From contig NZ_FNDY01000006.1 of assembly GCF_900099895.1 (NCBI RefSeq), positions 124,001-188,000 of the forward strand: a DNA stretch of 64,000 bases, given 5' to 3'. Numbering within the stretch: the stretch's first letter is position 1; each line of letters opens with the position of its first letter. The translations under genes were made by a program, and so were the position numbers. This DNA is from Paenibacillus naphthalenovorans. Lineage in GTDB: Bacteria > Bacillota > Bacilli > Paenibacillales > NBRC-103111. Under the pieces are notes generated by a model, which did no database searches, was not told where the DNA came from, and was given only the letters and a program-made list of their open reading frames with translations. This document shows positions 51,302 through 59,543 of this stretch, piece by piece.

Positions 51302-52357
51302 ATGGCAGGAAGTTCGTTCGGTGATTTTCTGAAAATCACGACGTTTGGGGAATCTCACGGAGAGTCGATCGGAGTGATTATTGACGGGGTTACGCCCGGA
51401 GTGGAAATAGACGAGCAGTACATTCAGATTCAAATGGACCGGAGAAAACCGGGGCAGTCCTCCGTAACGTCTCCCCGCAAGGAATATGACCAGGTATATA
51501 TTCAATCCGGGGTCTACGAGGGCAAAACGACAGGAACGCCGCTTTTTATCACGTTATACAATAAAGATATGAGACCCGAGGCTTATCGCGATATTCAGCA
51601 TTCCTTCCGGCCGGGGCATGCCGACTTTACGTATTTGAAAAAATACGGCATCCGGGATCATCGGGGAAGCGGCAGAGCATCGGGCAGAGAGACGGCCGCG
51701 AGAGTGGCTGCGGGTGCCGTGGCGCGCAAGCTGCTTGAGCGCAGAGGCGTCAGCGTCGTAGCCTATACGAAGGCCATTGGCGGAATCGAATGCGCCGCCT
51801 TTATTGAGGATCAAATCGAACGCAATGCGGTCAGAGCCTGCGACCCGGAAGCGGCGGTTCGGATGATAGAGAAAATTGAAGCTTTGGCGGCGATCGGGGA
51901 CAGCTGCGGCGGCATTGTGGAATGCAGGATTCGGGGGGTGATCCCCGGCTTGGGAGAGCCGGTGTTTGACAAGCTTGATGCGGATCTTGCCAAAGGGATG
52001 CTATCGATCGGCGCTGTAAAAGGAATCGAATTCGGAGCCGGATTTGAGGCAGCCGGAATGCTGGGCAGCGAGCATAACGACCAGATGAACGCGTCCGGTT
52101 TCTTAAGCAACCACTCGGGGGGCATTCTCGGAGGAATCAGCACCGGGGAAGAAATCATCTTCAGGGTTGCCGTTAAGCCGACTTCCTCGATATCTGTCCC
52201 ACAGCAAACGATCCGTACCAGCGGAGAAGAACAAGTCATTGTGACGAAGGGCAGACATGACCCGTGCATTTGCCCGCGAATTGTCCCTGTAGTCGAAGCC
52301 ATGGCCTGCCTTGTCATCGAAGACCACTTTAAGCGTCATGCGGCTCTGCATCACTAA
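51302..52357 (+). CDS. aroC: Chorismate synthase
   Basis: A 351-residue FMN-dependent enzyme making chorismate from EPSP. Signatures: GESHGESIGVIIDG at residue 18, SFRPGHADFTYLKKYGIRDH, RGSGRASGRETAARVAAGAV (20 letters) and TKGRHDPCICPRIVP. It resembles the E. coli-type shorter enzyme more than the roughly 390-residue form usual in Bacillales aro operons, and it stands alone with a divergent LysR gene. It may be a second, acquired or conditionally expressed copy. Confidence 0.92.
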   Translation: MAGSSFGDFLKITTFGESHGESIGVIIDGVTPGVEIDEQYIQIQMDRRKPGQSSVTSPRKEYDQVYIQSGVYEGKTTGTPLFITLYNKDMRPEAYRDIQHSFRPGHADFTYLKKYGIRDHRGSGRASGRETAARVAAGAVARKLLERRGVSVVAYTKAIGGIECAAFIEDQIERNAVRACDPEAAVRMIEKIEALAAIGDSCGGIVECRIRGVIPGLGEPVFDKLDADLAKGMLSIGAVKGIEFGAGFEAAGMLGSEHNDQMNASGFLSNHSGGILGGISTGEEIIFRVAVKPTSSISVPQQTIRTSGEEQVIVTKGRHDPCICPRIVPVVEAMACLVIEDHFKRHAALHH

Positions 52358-52432
52358 TATCGCAGCAAAAAAGGGGATGCCCCTCAGCCTTTGCAGCTTG
52401 GGGTAATCCCTATTTTCCTTCCAGCGGCCTTT

Positions 52433-52570
52433 CTAACGTTTTTTCGCTTCTCTAAAATATATACCCTCACCCAATATTTTCGCCGAAAACACGCCGAACA
52501 CCAGAGACCACACCGGAGCGGCAATTCCCAAAAAAGATACGTTCGATACGGCGATCGCAAACGCAAACAC
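52433..52570 (-). pseudogene. C-terminal remnant of a multi-spanning transporter (BenE-like)
   Basis: On the minus strand a 45-codon piece reads VFAFAIAVSNVSFLGIAAPV then WSLVFGVFSAKILGE, ending at TAG 52433-52435. This looks like the last two helices of a benzoate:H+ symporter (BenE)-type protein. The frame is not continued upstream, where the sequence joins another gene remnant. The family call is tentative. Confidence 0.4.
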
Positions 52571-52654
52571 GGTGGAATAACGTTAGGAGGACTCGGAAAA
52601 AGCCGACGAGTTCAAGTAAGGCACCTCCGGCATCAACTGTGTTCTATTATAAAA

Positions 52655-53131
52655 TCCTCTGAAGATGTGTTTGGAACAAATCCCAAATCCTATTGCGACG
52701 AGTTAATGAAGGAAATTCCCAAACGCACGATGCGGGAGCGGGTCAAGCTTATGTTTCTGATTCCGCTCCTGCTGCTCCAATGGAAGCTGATTGAAGGCTT
52801 CGGCGGTACGCTTCTGCTATCGCTCTACGACCTCGTCGGATACGTTATCGCATCCTTGGCCGTCATCGGTGTCATGTGGATTGTACTTCGCAAAACGGCA
52901 TTCAAGCCGAACAAGGCGGCGGTCTGGATGATTTTCGGCCTTGCTCTCTGGTCGATTATGATTTTTATCGGGTTAGAGCTTGCCGGAAGACATGTTTGGC
53001 CGGAGGGTCCGCACATTGAAATGCATGGAACTTCCGCCTATGTATTGGCTGCCGCAGGTTTGGTGATCCTCCTCGCCTCTCTTTTTTGGACCAGCTTTAA
53101 GAAGCTGTACCGAAGACCAAAACAAAGCTGA
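52655..53131 (+). pseudogene. 5'-truncated membrane protein (DUF1129-like)
   Basis: The visible part starts SSEDVFGTNPKSYCDELMKE and continues with four hydrophobic helices to RRPKQS. In relatives about 60-70 residues precede the EDVFG region; here the upstream codons (from 52391) are unrelated and overlap the transporter remnant on the other strand. No ribosome site serves the first internal ATG (52706). The gene is therefore read as truncated, at a junction with the 52433-52570 fragment. Confidence 0.5.
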
Positions 53132-53334
53132 AATGGCAGGGGAAACGGGCTGCATATATTTTAACGCATACAAGCTAGCAATAAGCCGATTAGGGGAGAT
53201 AATGAAGATTTATGAACCAATCCAAGGCTAAATCCGTTTTCCGAGTCATTTTCCTTGTTCGACAGGACCTGGAAACGGGAGTATGATTCGGAGTGTCGGT
53301 TTATTTCTTGTTAGATGAGGAGACGAAACGGTTC

Positions 53335-54258
53335 ATGATTCGTTCATATCTACTCCTGCTTTTTTGCGTTACTTGCTGGGGGAGCAATTTTGTATTCGGT
53401 TCGATATTGGTGAATGAATTTCCGCCCCTGCTTCTAGCGGCACTTCGATTGACCATGACGTCCTTATTTCTTGTCGCTTATGCATGGAGCACCAAAAAGC
53501 TGAAGTACCTGAATCCGCGGGATTACTTGCTGCTCATTCCGCTGGGCTTTATCGGAACGCTGCTCAATCAGGCAGCTTTTTTTACTGGGCTTGAAACGGT
53601 TAACGCTACAACAGCCTCACTGATCCTGTCCCTTGCACCGATTACGATCGCTTTGTTGGCGTCGGTGTTTTTAAAGGAAGCCATTACAGGGCGCATGATC
53701 GCAGGGTCCATCGTGGCGATTCTGGGCATATTCTTTGTAGTAGGGAAATCCGACGGGTTGAATGTTTCTATAGGCACTGTATACATCCTATTTGCTATGC
53801 TTACTTTTGCCGTATCCATCATCATGATGCGTAAATTGACAGAGCGGATCGATCCATTTGTTGCTACGGTATATTCGACTGTGATCGGTTCCGGTATGGT
53901 GATCCCGGTAGCGGTCATCAAGGAGCCCTTAAACCATGTCAGTCCCCATCTTTGGGCTTGGGTGATGCTTATCGCAACGGCTATTGTGATGCAGGGCTTG
54001 TGCGGTTTAATCTGGAACATGCAGCTCAAGCGTGTAGGTGCGGGCAAAGCATCCATATTTTTGAATCTGCAACCCTTTGTAGCCATGATCGCCGGTTTTG
54101 TTCTCCTGGGCACACCGGTGACCGCCATTCAAATCTTCGGATCTATATTTATAGTCGGGGGCGTTGTGCTGGCCACATCCCGCAAAAGAGATAAAGCGAA
54201 TGCTATGAAGCATCCGATATCTGCGCCTAAACCGGCATCTGTCCCCAAAAGTCCATAA
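53335..54258 (+). CDS. EamA/DMT-superfamily transporter
   Basis: A 307-residue permease with ten membrane helices in two EamA repeats (FCVTCWGSNFVFGSILV at the start, ATTASLILSLAPITIALLAS closing the first repeat, KASIFLNLQPFVAMIAGFVL closing the second). Such proteins export or import small metabolites. GAGGAG lies twelve bases before ATG 53335; GTG 53293 is an alternative. A polar Lys/Pro-rich tail follows the last helix. A terminator follows at 54287-54340. Confidence 0.87.
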   Translation: MIRSYLLLLFCVTCWGSNFVFGSILVNEFPPLLLAALRLTMTSLFLVAYAWSTKKLKYLNPRDYLLLIPLGFIGTLLNQAAFFTGLETVNATTASLILSLAPITIALLASVFLKEAITGRMIAGSIVAILGIFFVVGKSDGLNVSIGTVYILFAMLTFAVSIIMMRKLTERIDPFVATVYSTVIGSGMVIPVAVIKEPLNHVSPHLWAWVMLIATAIVMQGLCGLIWNMQLKRVGAGKASIFLNLQPFVAMIAGFVLLGTPVTAIQIFGSIFIVGGVVLATSRKRDKANAMKHPISAPKPASVPKSP

Positions 54259-54286
54259 TCCATTCTGAACCCCCAGGATAAAAAGC

Positions 54287-54340
54287 AAGCATAGCCAGTA
54301 AGCCGTGATTCCGGCGTGGCTATGCTTATTTTGCTGTTTT
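54287..54340 (+). terminator. Terminator after the EamA gene
   Basis: AAGCATAGCCA (54287-54297) pairs perfectly with TGGCTATGCTT (54317-54327); T-rich sequence follows. Confidence 0.72.
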
Positions 54341-54375
54341 ATTCGGCTTCTTCCTTGCCCATTCAAATCAAGGTT

Positions 54376-54561
54376 TTATTCCTCATGCTCTTCCAAAAGG
54401 TCTAATGGAACACTTTGTTCATTTTCAGGCTCGTTGAGGGGGTAGATCCTGGCTGTTTCTGTCTGCTCATCTACTTGTTGAATATAAATGGGAACCCCCT
54501 GATAAGTGACATTGGCCATAACAGGAGAAGAAGCAATCTCACTGGCTCGCGATTTGTTCAT
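54376..54561 (-). CDS. sspH: Small acid-soluble spore protein, H type
   Basis: A 61-residue SASP: MNKSRASEIASSPVMANVTY, VPIYIQQVDEQTETARIYPL and an acidic tail VPLDLLEEHEE match SspH of Bacilli. It is made in the forespore. The ATG at 54561 has GGAGG upstream. A GAATA about 20 bases before a CATTAATA could be a forespore sigma-G-type promoter, but the spacer is longer than usual. This gene is the clearest evidence that the organism forms endospores. Confidence 0.9.
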   Translation of the reverse strand: MNKSRASEIASSPVMANVTYQGVPIYIQQVDEQTETARIYPLNEPENEQSVPLDLLEEHEE

Positions 54562-54744
54562 CGTCCTAACCTCCATTTATTTTAATTAACGGATATTAAT
54601 GTGTTCTTTAAATGAAATTATTATTCTTGAAGCTCTTTCTTATAGGACGCAGCTATCGGGCTTATTGAAAATTCATCTTAGACGAACGCTTGTTAGTGGT
54701 ATTATATTGAGTAGGAATTGAACTTAATAGAAAGGATGCCCGGC

Positions 54745-55668
54745 ATGTTTCAGACGGTTGTTTCAACTCTGTTTCAAGTTATTGTGCCGCTGTCCGTTCC
54801 CGTTATTGCGGGAGCCCTCCTGGGACGGTACAGAAATCTGGAAACGAAGCCCCTCATGACCCTGTATTTATATTTTTTAAGTCCGGCTCTGATTTTGGAT
54901 ACGTTGAATCGTGCGAATCTTTCTTTTGACGACATCTACAAGACGCTTGCCTTCTGTATTCTCAATCTGATATTGATGTGGGCCGTTGCCAATGGATTAG
55001 GCAGAATTCTGAAATGGTCCTCCTCTGAAATCGCAGGCCTGACTTTGATCTCTACATTCACGAATGCTGTGAATTACGGGCTTCCGCTCGTTTTGCTCGC
55101 TTTTGGAACGCTCGGATTGGAAAAAGCATCGATTTACGTCATTATCCAAATGATTATCGTGAATACGATAGGGATCTATTTTGCCGCCCGTTCCCAGTTT
55201 TCTGTGAAAAATGCCATTCAATCCGTATTTTCACTTCCGGCGATTTATGCGGCGATGTTGGCAGTCGCACTGCGGACTTTAGACGTGGATTTGCCGGCGG
55301 GAATTGAAAAAGGGGTCTCGCTGGTTGCTGCGGCTTATTCCCCGGTGGTATTGGTCATATTAGGGGCGCAAATGGTCAGCGTAAAGAGCGCCGAGATGGA
55401 TGCAAAGCTGCAGACCCCGTTCTGGATGGGGATGACGGTACGATTGCTCGTGGCCCCGGTTGTGGCCTGCTTCGTGTTATATGTACTGAACATCGAAGGC
55501 ATCTTGTTTTCGGTTATGCTGCTTTTGGCTTCGATGCCCGTGGCCGTCAATGCGGTGATTTTAGCGGAGAGATTTAACGCCTCGCCCAGGGTCGTTTCGA
55601 AGTGCATTCTATGGACCACGCTTGCTTCCTTTATCGTATTGCCTGTTATGATCGCACTTGTGAAATAA
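54745..55668 (+). CDS. AEC-family (auxin efflux carrier type) permease
   Basis: A 307-residue ten-helix permease. VPLSVPVIAGALLGRYRNLE (20 letters) begins the first repeat and LVILGAQMVSVKSAEMDAKL (20 letters) marks the middle of the second, both typical of bacterial AEC proteins such as malate/malonate carriers. The ATG at 54745 has AAAGGA nine bases upstream. The substrate is likely an organic acid. Monocistronic by appearance. Confidence 0.87.
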   Translation: MFQTVVSTLFQVIVPLSVPVIAGALLGRYRNLETKPLMTLYLYFLSPALILDTLNRANLSFDDIYKTLAFCILNLILMWAVANGLGRILKWSSSEIAGLTLISTFTNAVNYGLPLVLLAFGTLGLEKASIYVIIQMIIVNTIGIYFAARSQFSVKNAIQSVFSLPAIYAAMLAVALRTLDVDLPAGIEKGVSLVAAAYSPVVLVILGAQMVSVKSAEMDAKLQTPFWMGMTVRLLVAPVVACFVLYVLNIEGILFSVMLLLASMPVAVNAVILAERFNASPRVVSKCILWTTLASFIVLPVMIALVK

Positions 55669-55751
55669 ATGGGTAAGGGACTTGCATTTTGGCCCTCATG
55701 TGTACCATAATAAATAGTCAACATTTTTGGGAAGGTGGGTTAATCACAAGT

Positions 55752-55976
55752 ATGTCAACATCGACTTCTGAGGCACAGACACAAGAAATGAAGGAAATCC
55801 AGATTTGGAAATGCAAAGACAGCGAATGCAACGCCTGGATCCGGGATGAATTTGTAACGGAGGCCGCTCCCAGCTGTCCGCTATGCAGCAGCATGATGGA
55901 ACAAAGTAAAAAACAGGTTCCGCTGGCCGTTAAAAAAGTGAGAAAAACGTTTATTATGGGAAAAAGAAGATTCTAG
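55752..55976 (+). CDS. YdjO-like cold-inducible protein
   Basis: A 74-residue protein with a zinc-ribbon-like pair: IWKCKDSECNAWIRDEF and SCPLCSSMM. It resembles the cold-inducible YdjO family of Bacillus, whose function is unknown. The tail KKVRKTFIMGKRRF is very basic and may bind nucleic acid. The ATG at 55752 is taken by alignment with family starts; the ribosome site (AAGGTGGG) is rather far upstream. Confidence 0.75.
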   Translation: MSTSTSEAQTQEMKEIQIWKCKDSECNAWIRDEFVTEAAPSCPLCSSMMEQSKKQVPLAVKKVRKTFIMGKRRF

Positions 55977-55996
55977 CACTTATCTTAATACATAAC

Positions 55997-56038
55997 GAAG
56001 AAGCCGACGGCATGCTGCCCGTTCGGCTTCTTCCTTTT
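55997..56038 (+). terminator. Terminator after the ydjO-like gene
   Basis: GAAGAAGCCGA pairs with TCGGCTTCTTC across a short loop, followed by a T-rich tract. Confidence 0.75.
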
Positions 56039-56191
56039 CCGGGCGGAGAGAGCATCTTCTCCTAAGAACGCCATCCAATTAGCAGAATATTATATAGTCA
56101 CTTGATAAAAGTAAGTAATATTTTTATAATGATCCTAACACCTTGCTTTCGATCAACCACTAATGCGAACAAACAAGGGAGGCATCCGTTC

Positions 56192-57040
56192 ATGAACGAT
56201 CAAGCTCATGTATTCCAGCGGGATATTCACCGTGTCTGGACTGCGAAGAAAAACCGGATTAGTCCGACTCATCAGAACAGCTTCATCCTGGAGCCGGGGC
56301 ATTGGCAGGAATATGATCCATTCCTGATGCTTGCCGAGGACTGGTTTCAAAGAGGCTCATTCAATAACCATCCACACCGCGGCATCGAAACCGTTACGTA
56401 TGTGATACAGGGAAGGCTTGAGCATTACGATAGCCAAACCGCAGGAAAGGACGAGCTGCTCCCCGGCGACGCACAGTGGATGACGGCCGGGCGCGGAGTG
56501 ATTCATAATGAAGATCCTGCCGAGGGTGAAACCGTTCATTCCCTTCAGCTTTGGGTTAATCTGCCCAGCGGGGATAAAATGATGGAGCCGCGATATCAGA
56601 ACCTTCGAAGCGTGGATATGCCCTTGCGGGTGGAGGAAGGAGCGACGATCCGCGTATTCTCGGGCTCATCGGGCGGTGTAGCGTCCCCGACGAAAAACGT
56701 TGTTCCCATTACGATGGTGGAATTGAATGTAGAACCGGATGCCTCCGTAAAGCAGGATCTGCCCGGCTCCTATAATGGTTTTATATATATTCTGGAAGGG
56801 GAAGGGTTGTTCGGGAAGGAACGTACAAAAGCCAGTGAGGGCCAGGTCCTGTGGCTGGGTTCTGCAGGGAGCAGCCGCGAGAGCGAGGTTGAGATCACGG
56901 CCGTCACCAGGCTCCGTGCTTTGTTGTACGCGGGACAACCGCTGCACGAGCCCGTCGTCGCCCACGGCCCGTTCGTCATGAACACGATGGAGCAAATTCG
57001 TCAAGCCTACGAGGATTACCGTAACGGAAAATTTGTGTAA
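56192..57040 (+). CDS. Pirin-family protein
   Basis: A 282-residue bicupin. The N-terminal cupin has the pirin metal motif FNNHPHRGIETVTYVIQG with H-x-H, the later H, and DAQWMTAGRGVIHNE with the fourth ligand; the C-terminal cupin is degenerate. Pirins act as quercetinases or redox-linked regulators. The ATG at 56192 has GGGAGG upstream; the longer open frame lacks a ribosome site. Confidence 0.88.
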   Translation: MNDQAHVFQRDIHRVWTAKKNRISPTHQNSFILEPGHWQEYDPFLMLAEDWFQRGSFNNHPHRGIETVTYVIQGRLEHYDSQTAGKDELLPGDAQWMTAGRGVIHNEDPAEGETVHSLQLWVNLPSGDKMMEPRYQNLRSVDMPLRVEEGATIRVFSGSSGGVASPTKNVVPITMVELNVEPDASVKQDLPGSYNGFIYILEGEGLFGKERTKASEGQVLWLGSAGSSRESEVEITAVTRLRALLYAGQPLHEPVVAHGPFVMNTMEQIRQAYEDYRNGKFV

Positions 57041-57189
57041 GGCGCTGCAGCTTCTATGAATTTTGGTTATTTGCCCGGCGGAGAAAGTCGTCTATAATAA
57101 AACAAGTAAGGACAAATCCTGATGACCTGACCTGGAATGCGCAAACAACGTGATTTGGCCGGACCTATTATTGAGAGGAGAAATGTGAT

Positions 57190-57513
57190 ATGCTTTATGA
57201 ACTCCGTATTTACCATATTCATCCAGGAAAAATGCAGGCAATCAACGACCGGTTCTCCAATCACACCTTGCGTATTTTTGCAAAGCACGGTATCAAGGTT
57301 ATCGATTTTTGGGAGGATATCAACCCTGAGCATAACCGGCTTTATTATGTCCTTGAATTTGCGGATAAGGAAGCACGCGAAGCGGCATTTAGCGCTTTCC
57401 AAAGCGATCCCGAATGGCAGAAGGTCAAAAGCGATTCCGAGAAAGACGGCCCGATCGTAGAGAAGCTGGAAAGCATTTTCCTTAAACGGGTGGCCTATTT
57501 CACCCGCGGGTAG
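57190..57513 (+). CDS. NIPSNAP-family protein
   Basis: A 107-residue ferredoxin-like (dimeric alpha/beta barrel) protein: MLYELRIYHIHPGKMQAIND (20 letters), VIDFWEDINPEHNRLYYVLE (20 letters). NIPSNAP proteins are widespread and of unknown enzymatic role; some sit in aromatic or fatty-acid clusters. AGAGGAG is about ten bases before the ATG. Confidence 0.86.
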   Translation: MLYELRIYHIHPGKMQAINDRFSNHTLRIFAKHGIKVIDFWEDINPEHNRLYYVLEFADKEAREAAFSAFQSDPEWQKVKSDSEKDGPIVEKLESIFLKRVAYFTRG

Positions 57514-57679
57514 CGCCTCAAACGACTTTACCGGCAGCCCGTTATCTTCTTGAGGTATAAAATATACGATCCGCCCTGCTTTAAAGAGAGGCTCCGGCTT
57601 ATCTTGGAAAGGGGCGGATTTTTTCGTAGCATGACTTCAACGCCTTCATGGAATATAATAATGTAAGGAGGCTGATGAA

Positions 57680-58366
57680 ATGAGTCAAACCGTAGGGTTT
57701 ATCTATGCTCATCCCGACGATGAAACTTTTCTGAGTGCATGCCTGATCAGGCAGCTTGCGGATCAAGGTCATCGTACGGTTCTTCTCCTGGCCACGAAAG
57801 GGGATGCCGGTCAAAAGAACGGTTACGACAGCCATTTAAGCAACGGGGAATTGGCTGAGGTCAGGGTCAAAGAAATGGAGAAGGCTGCCGAAATCCTGGG
57901 ACTGTCTGCAGTCGAGCATCTAGGGTTTCCCGACGGCAAATCGAATACCGTGGATGAAAACATATTTATTGACGGCATCGTCAACTTCGTAAATAAATAT
58001 GAACCGTCGATGCTGTTCACCTTTCCGGCAGACGGCGGAAACTTCCATCCTGATCATATGACCATATCCAAAATGACAACGGCCGCCGTATTAAGCGGAA
58101 GATGCCCGTCGGTAGGCCGGCTTTATTATGCCATGTCCAGTACGTTAATGGAGAACGGTTACAAGCCCTCCATCGTCATAGATACCGAACAACAGTGGCC
58201 CATGAAGGCGGAGGCGCTAAAAGCGCACAAGTCTCAAATGTTTGCGATTGAACGTTACTTTGGGAAGCTGGATTCGTTTCCGGAAAACCGTCGGTACGAA
58301 TTGTTTGTACTGGCTTGGGAAAAAGGGAGGATGAACCATGCGGGGCTCGTGGAAGGACGACTATAA
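57680..58366 (+). CDS. bshB2: PIG-L deacetylase, bacillithiol biosynthesis type
   Basis: A 228-residue zinc deacetylase. The catalytic AHPDDE is at residues 10-15, and the third zinc ligand is in NFHPDHMT. It resembles BshB2, which with BshB1 removes the acetyl group of GlcNAc-malate during bacillithiol synthesis. AAGGAGG precedes the ATG by about seven bases. Its end overlaps the next gene by 29 bases, so the two are co-translated, although no functional link is known. Confidence 0.85.
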   Translation: MSQTVGFIYAHPDDETFLSACLIRQLADQGHRTVLLLATKGDAGQKNGYDSHLSNGELAEVRVKEMEKAAEILGLSAVEHLGFPDGKSNTVDENIFIDGIVNFVNKYEPSMLFTFPADGGNFHPDHMTISKMTTAAVLSGRCPSVGRLYYAMSSTLMENGYKPSIVIDTEQQWPMKAEALKAHKSQMFAIERYFGKLDSFPENRRYELFVLAWEKGRMNHAGLVEGRL

Positions 58367-59090
58367 GATCAGCTCGGATTATACCGATTTCAGGGCCCAA
58401 TGCCGCCTGTCCTCTTTATTGGCTTTAATGCAAAGAGCAGCGGATGCTCATGTGGACGATATGGGAGTTCCTTGGCAGGAGATGAAGGACAGCGGAATGG
58501 GCTGGATGCTGATCACTTTGGACATCGAGTTCAAGCGAATGCCCCGGATATTGGAGACGGTTTCTATCCAAACCTGGAATAAGGGAACGAAGGGGGTATT
58601 ATGGTTACGGGATTACCGCGTGCGGGATGCGGACGGGAACCTGATGATCCAATCCAGATCGGTATGGGCCCTTGTCGATGTGGGAAAGAGAAAAATACTT
58701 CGTCCCTCCGCGTTTCCGTATCGGCTGGATGTTCACGCCGAAGAATCCATTGGCGATGTGCCCGATAAAGTGCAGGTTCCGCCGGATGTGCCGCTTTCCG
58801 AAGCTTATCGGATGCAGGTGCGCTACAGCGGAATTGATGCTAACGGACATTTGAACAATTCCCGTTACGCAGATATTTGCCTGGATGCTCTTGACGAAGA
58901 GGAGTTAAAACTATCGCTGCACAACTTTCGGATTACATACCACAATGAAGCGCGAATGGGAGACGACATCCTGGTGCTAAGGTCGGATCTAAGCGAAGGA
59001 AGCATTTATTTCAGAGGGGAATCCACGGAAGGCAAGCCTTTTTTTGAGGCTTGTCTAGTTGTCGGATTGCAAGAGAAGAGCAGTCTATAA
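58338..59090 (+). CDS. Acyl-ACP/acyl-CoA thioesterase (double hot-dog)
   Basis: A 250-residue protein of the FatA-like acyl-ACP thioesterase family. The first hot-dog carries LSSLLALMQRAADAHVDDMG (20 letters), the second VRYSGIDANGHLNNSRYADI (20 letters), whose D/N-G-H-x-N motif is catalytic. It releases fatty acids from ACP or CoA. GGGAGG is about seven bases before the ATG inside the preceding gene. The stop codon is embedded in a palindrome (59079-59111). Confidence 0.85.
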   Translation: MRGSWKDDYKISSDYTDFRAQCRLSSLLALMQRAADAHVDDMGVPWQEMKDSGMGWMLITLDIEFKRMPRILETVSIQTWNKGTKGVLWLRDYRVRDADGNLMIQSRSVWALVDVGKRKILRPSAFPYRLDVHAEESIGDVPDKVQVPPDVPLSEAYRMQVRYSGIDANGHLNNSRYADICLDALDEEELKLSLHNFRITYHNEARMGDDILVLRSDLSEGSIYFRGESTEGKPFFEACLVVGLQEKSSL

Positions 59091-59111
59091 CGTTCAAAGT
59101 TATAGACTGCT
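59079..59111. terminator. Palindrome spanning the thioesterase stop codon
   Basis: Thirteen-base perfect arms (59079-59091 and 59099-59111) around a seven-base loop. The TAA stop lies in the left arm. No T run; directly followed by a second, stronger hairpin. Confidence 0.55.
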
Positions 59112-59114
59112 CAG

Positions 59115-59165
59115 GGGGATGTCCCATAAGTCACCGAGGTGACTTATGGGACATCCCCTTTTTGT
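59115..59165 (+). terminator. Very long perfect hairpin terminator
   Basis: Twenty-one-base perfect arms (59115-59135 and 59138-59158) separated by two bases, followed by TTTTT. Unusually long for an intrinsic terminator; could also be a small repeat element. Confidence 0.75.
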
Positions 59166-59223
59166 TGTGCCCTAAGATTTGGTGAAAGAAAATGGATGTG
59201 GTTCCAATAAGGATCAGAAGCAG

Positions 59224-59367
59224 TCATTGTTTGGGACTCGGGCGGTACCAAACATATTTTCTCCGCACAAATGGAATCAGGAATATTCCCGCAAGCGGGA
59301 TGCGAATAGCCAACAGCAAAAAGGGCGGAACCATTTCCGCCCAATATTTGGCCGCTTCAAACCGCAT
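59224..59367 (-). CDS. Possible 47-residue membrane peptide
   Basis: An unlisted small frame: start MRFEAAKYWAEMVPPFLLLA, one hydrophobic helix around residues 13-34, then a basic tail ending PSPKQ. AAGGATAAGGA precedes the ATG at 59367. It ends before the long hairpin. The helix plus positive-inside tail and ribosome site support a real gene, but a gene fragment is possible and no family is recognised. Confidence 0.35.
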   Translation of the reverse strand: MRFEAAKYWAEMVPPFLLLAIRIPLAGIFLIPFVRRKYVWYRPSPKQ

Positions 59368-59376
59368 TCCTTATCC

Positions 59377-59393
59377 TTACTTTATTAAAGTAA
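59377..59393. promoter_or_regulatory. 17-base palindrome, possible operator
   Basis: TTACTTTATTAAAGTAA is a perfect palindrome around one central base, about ten bases upstream of the small minus-strand frame. The binding protein is unknown. Confidence 0.4.
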
Positions 59394-59461
59394 AGAATAT
59401 TTTAGCTTAAAAGGGAATATTTGAATAAAAACAGAGCCTTCATTGTGCTGTAAAAAAACAA

Positions 59462-59490
59462 TTGACAAAAAATTGAAGTCGGAATATATT
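59462..59490 (+). promoter_or_regulatory. Sigma-A promoter of the second HAAT importer operon
   Basis: TTGACA (59462-59467), 17-base spacer, TATATT (59485-59490). Confidence 0.7.
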
Positions 59491-59496
59491 AAATAA

Positions 59497-59511
59497 TATC
59501 GTTAATCGATA
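59497..59511. promoter_or_regulatory. Inverted repeat at the predicted transcription start
   Basis: TATCG-N5-CGATA, lying on the +1 of the 59462-59490 promoter; a plausible repressor site. Confidence 0.4.
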
Positions 59512-59528
59512 ATCTATAAAATCCAATT

Positions 59529-59543
59529 TGAAAGCGCTTAACA
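59529..59543 (+). promoter_or_regulatory. cre-like sequence with one extra base
   Basis: TGAAAGCGCTTAACA would be a perfect cre without one of the two central As. It lies about 30 bases after the predicted start of transcription. Confidence 0.4.
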
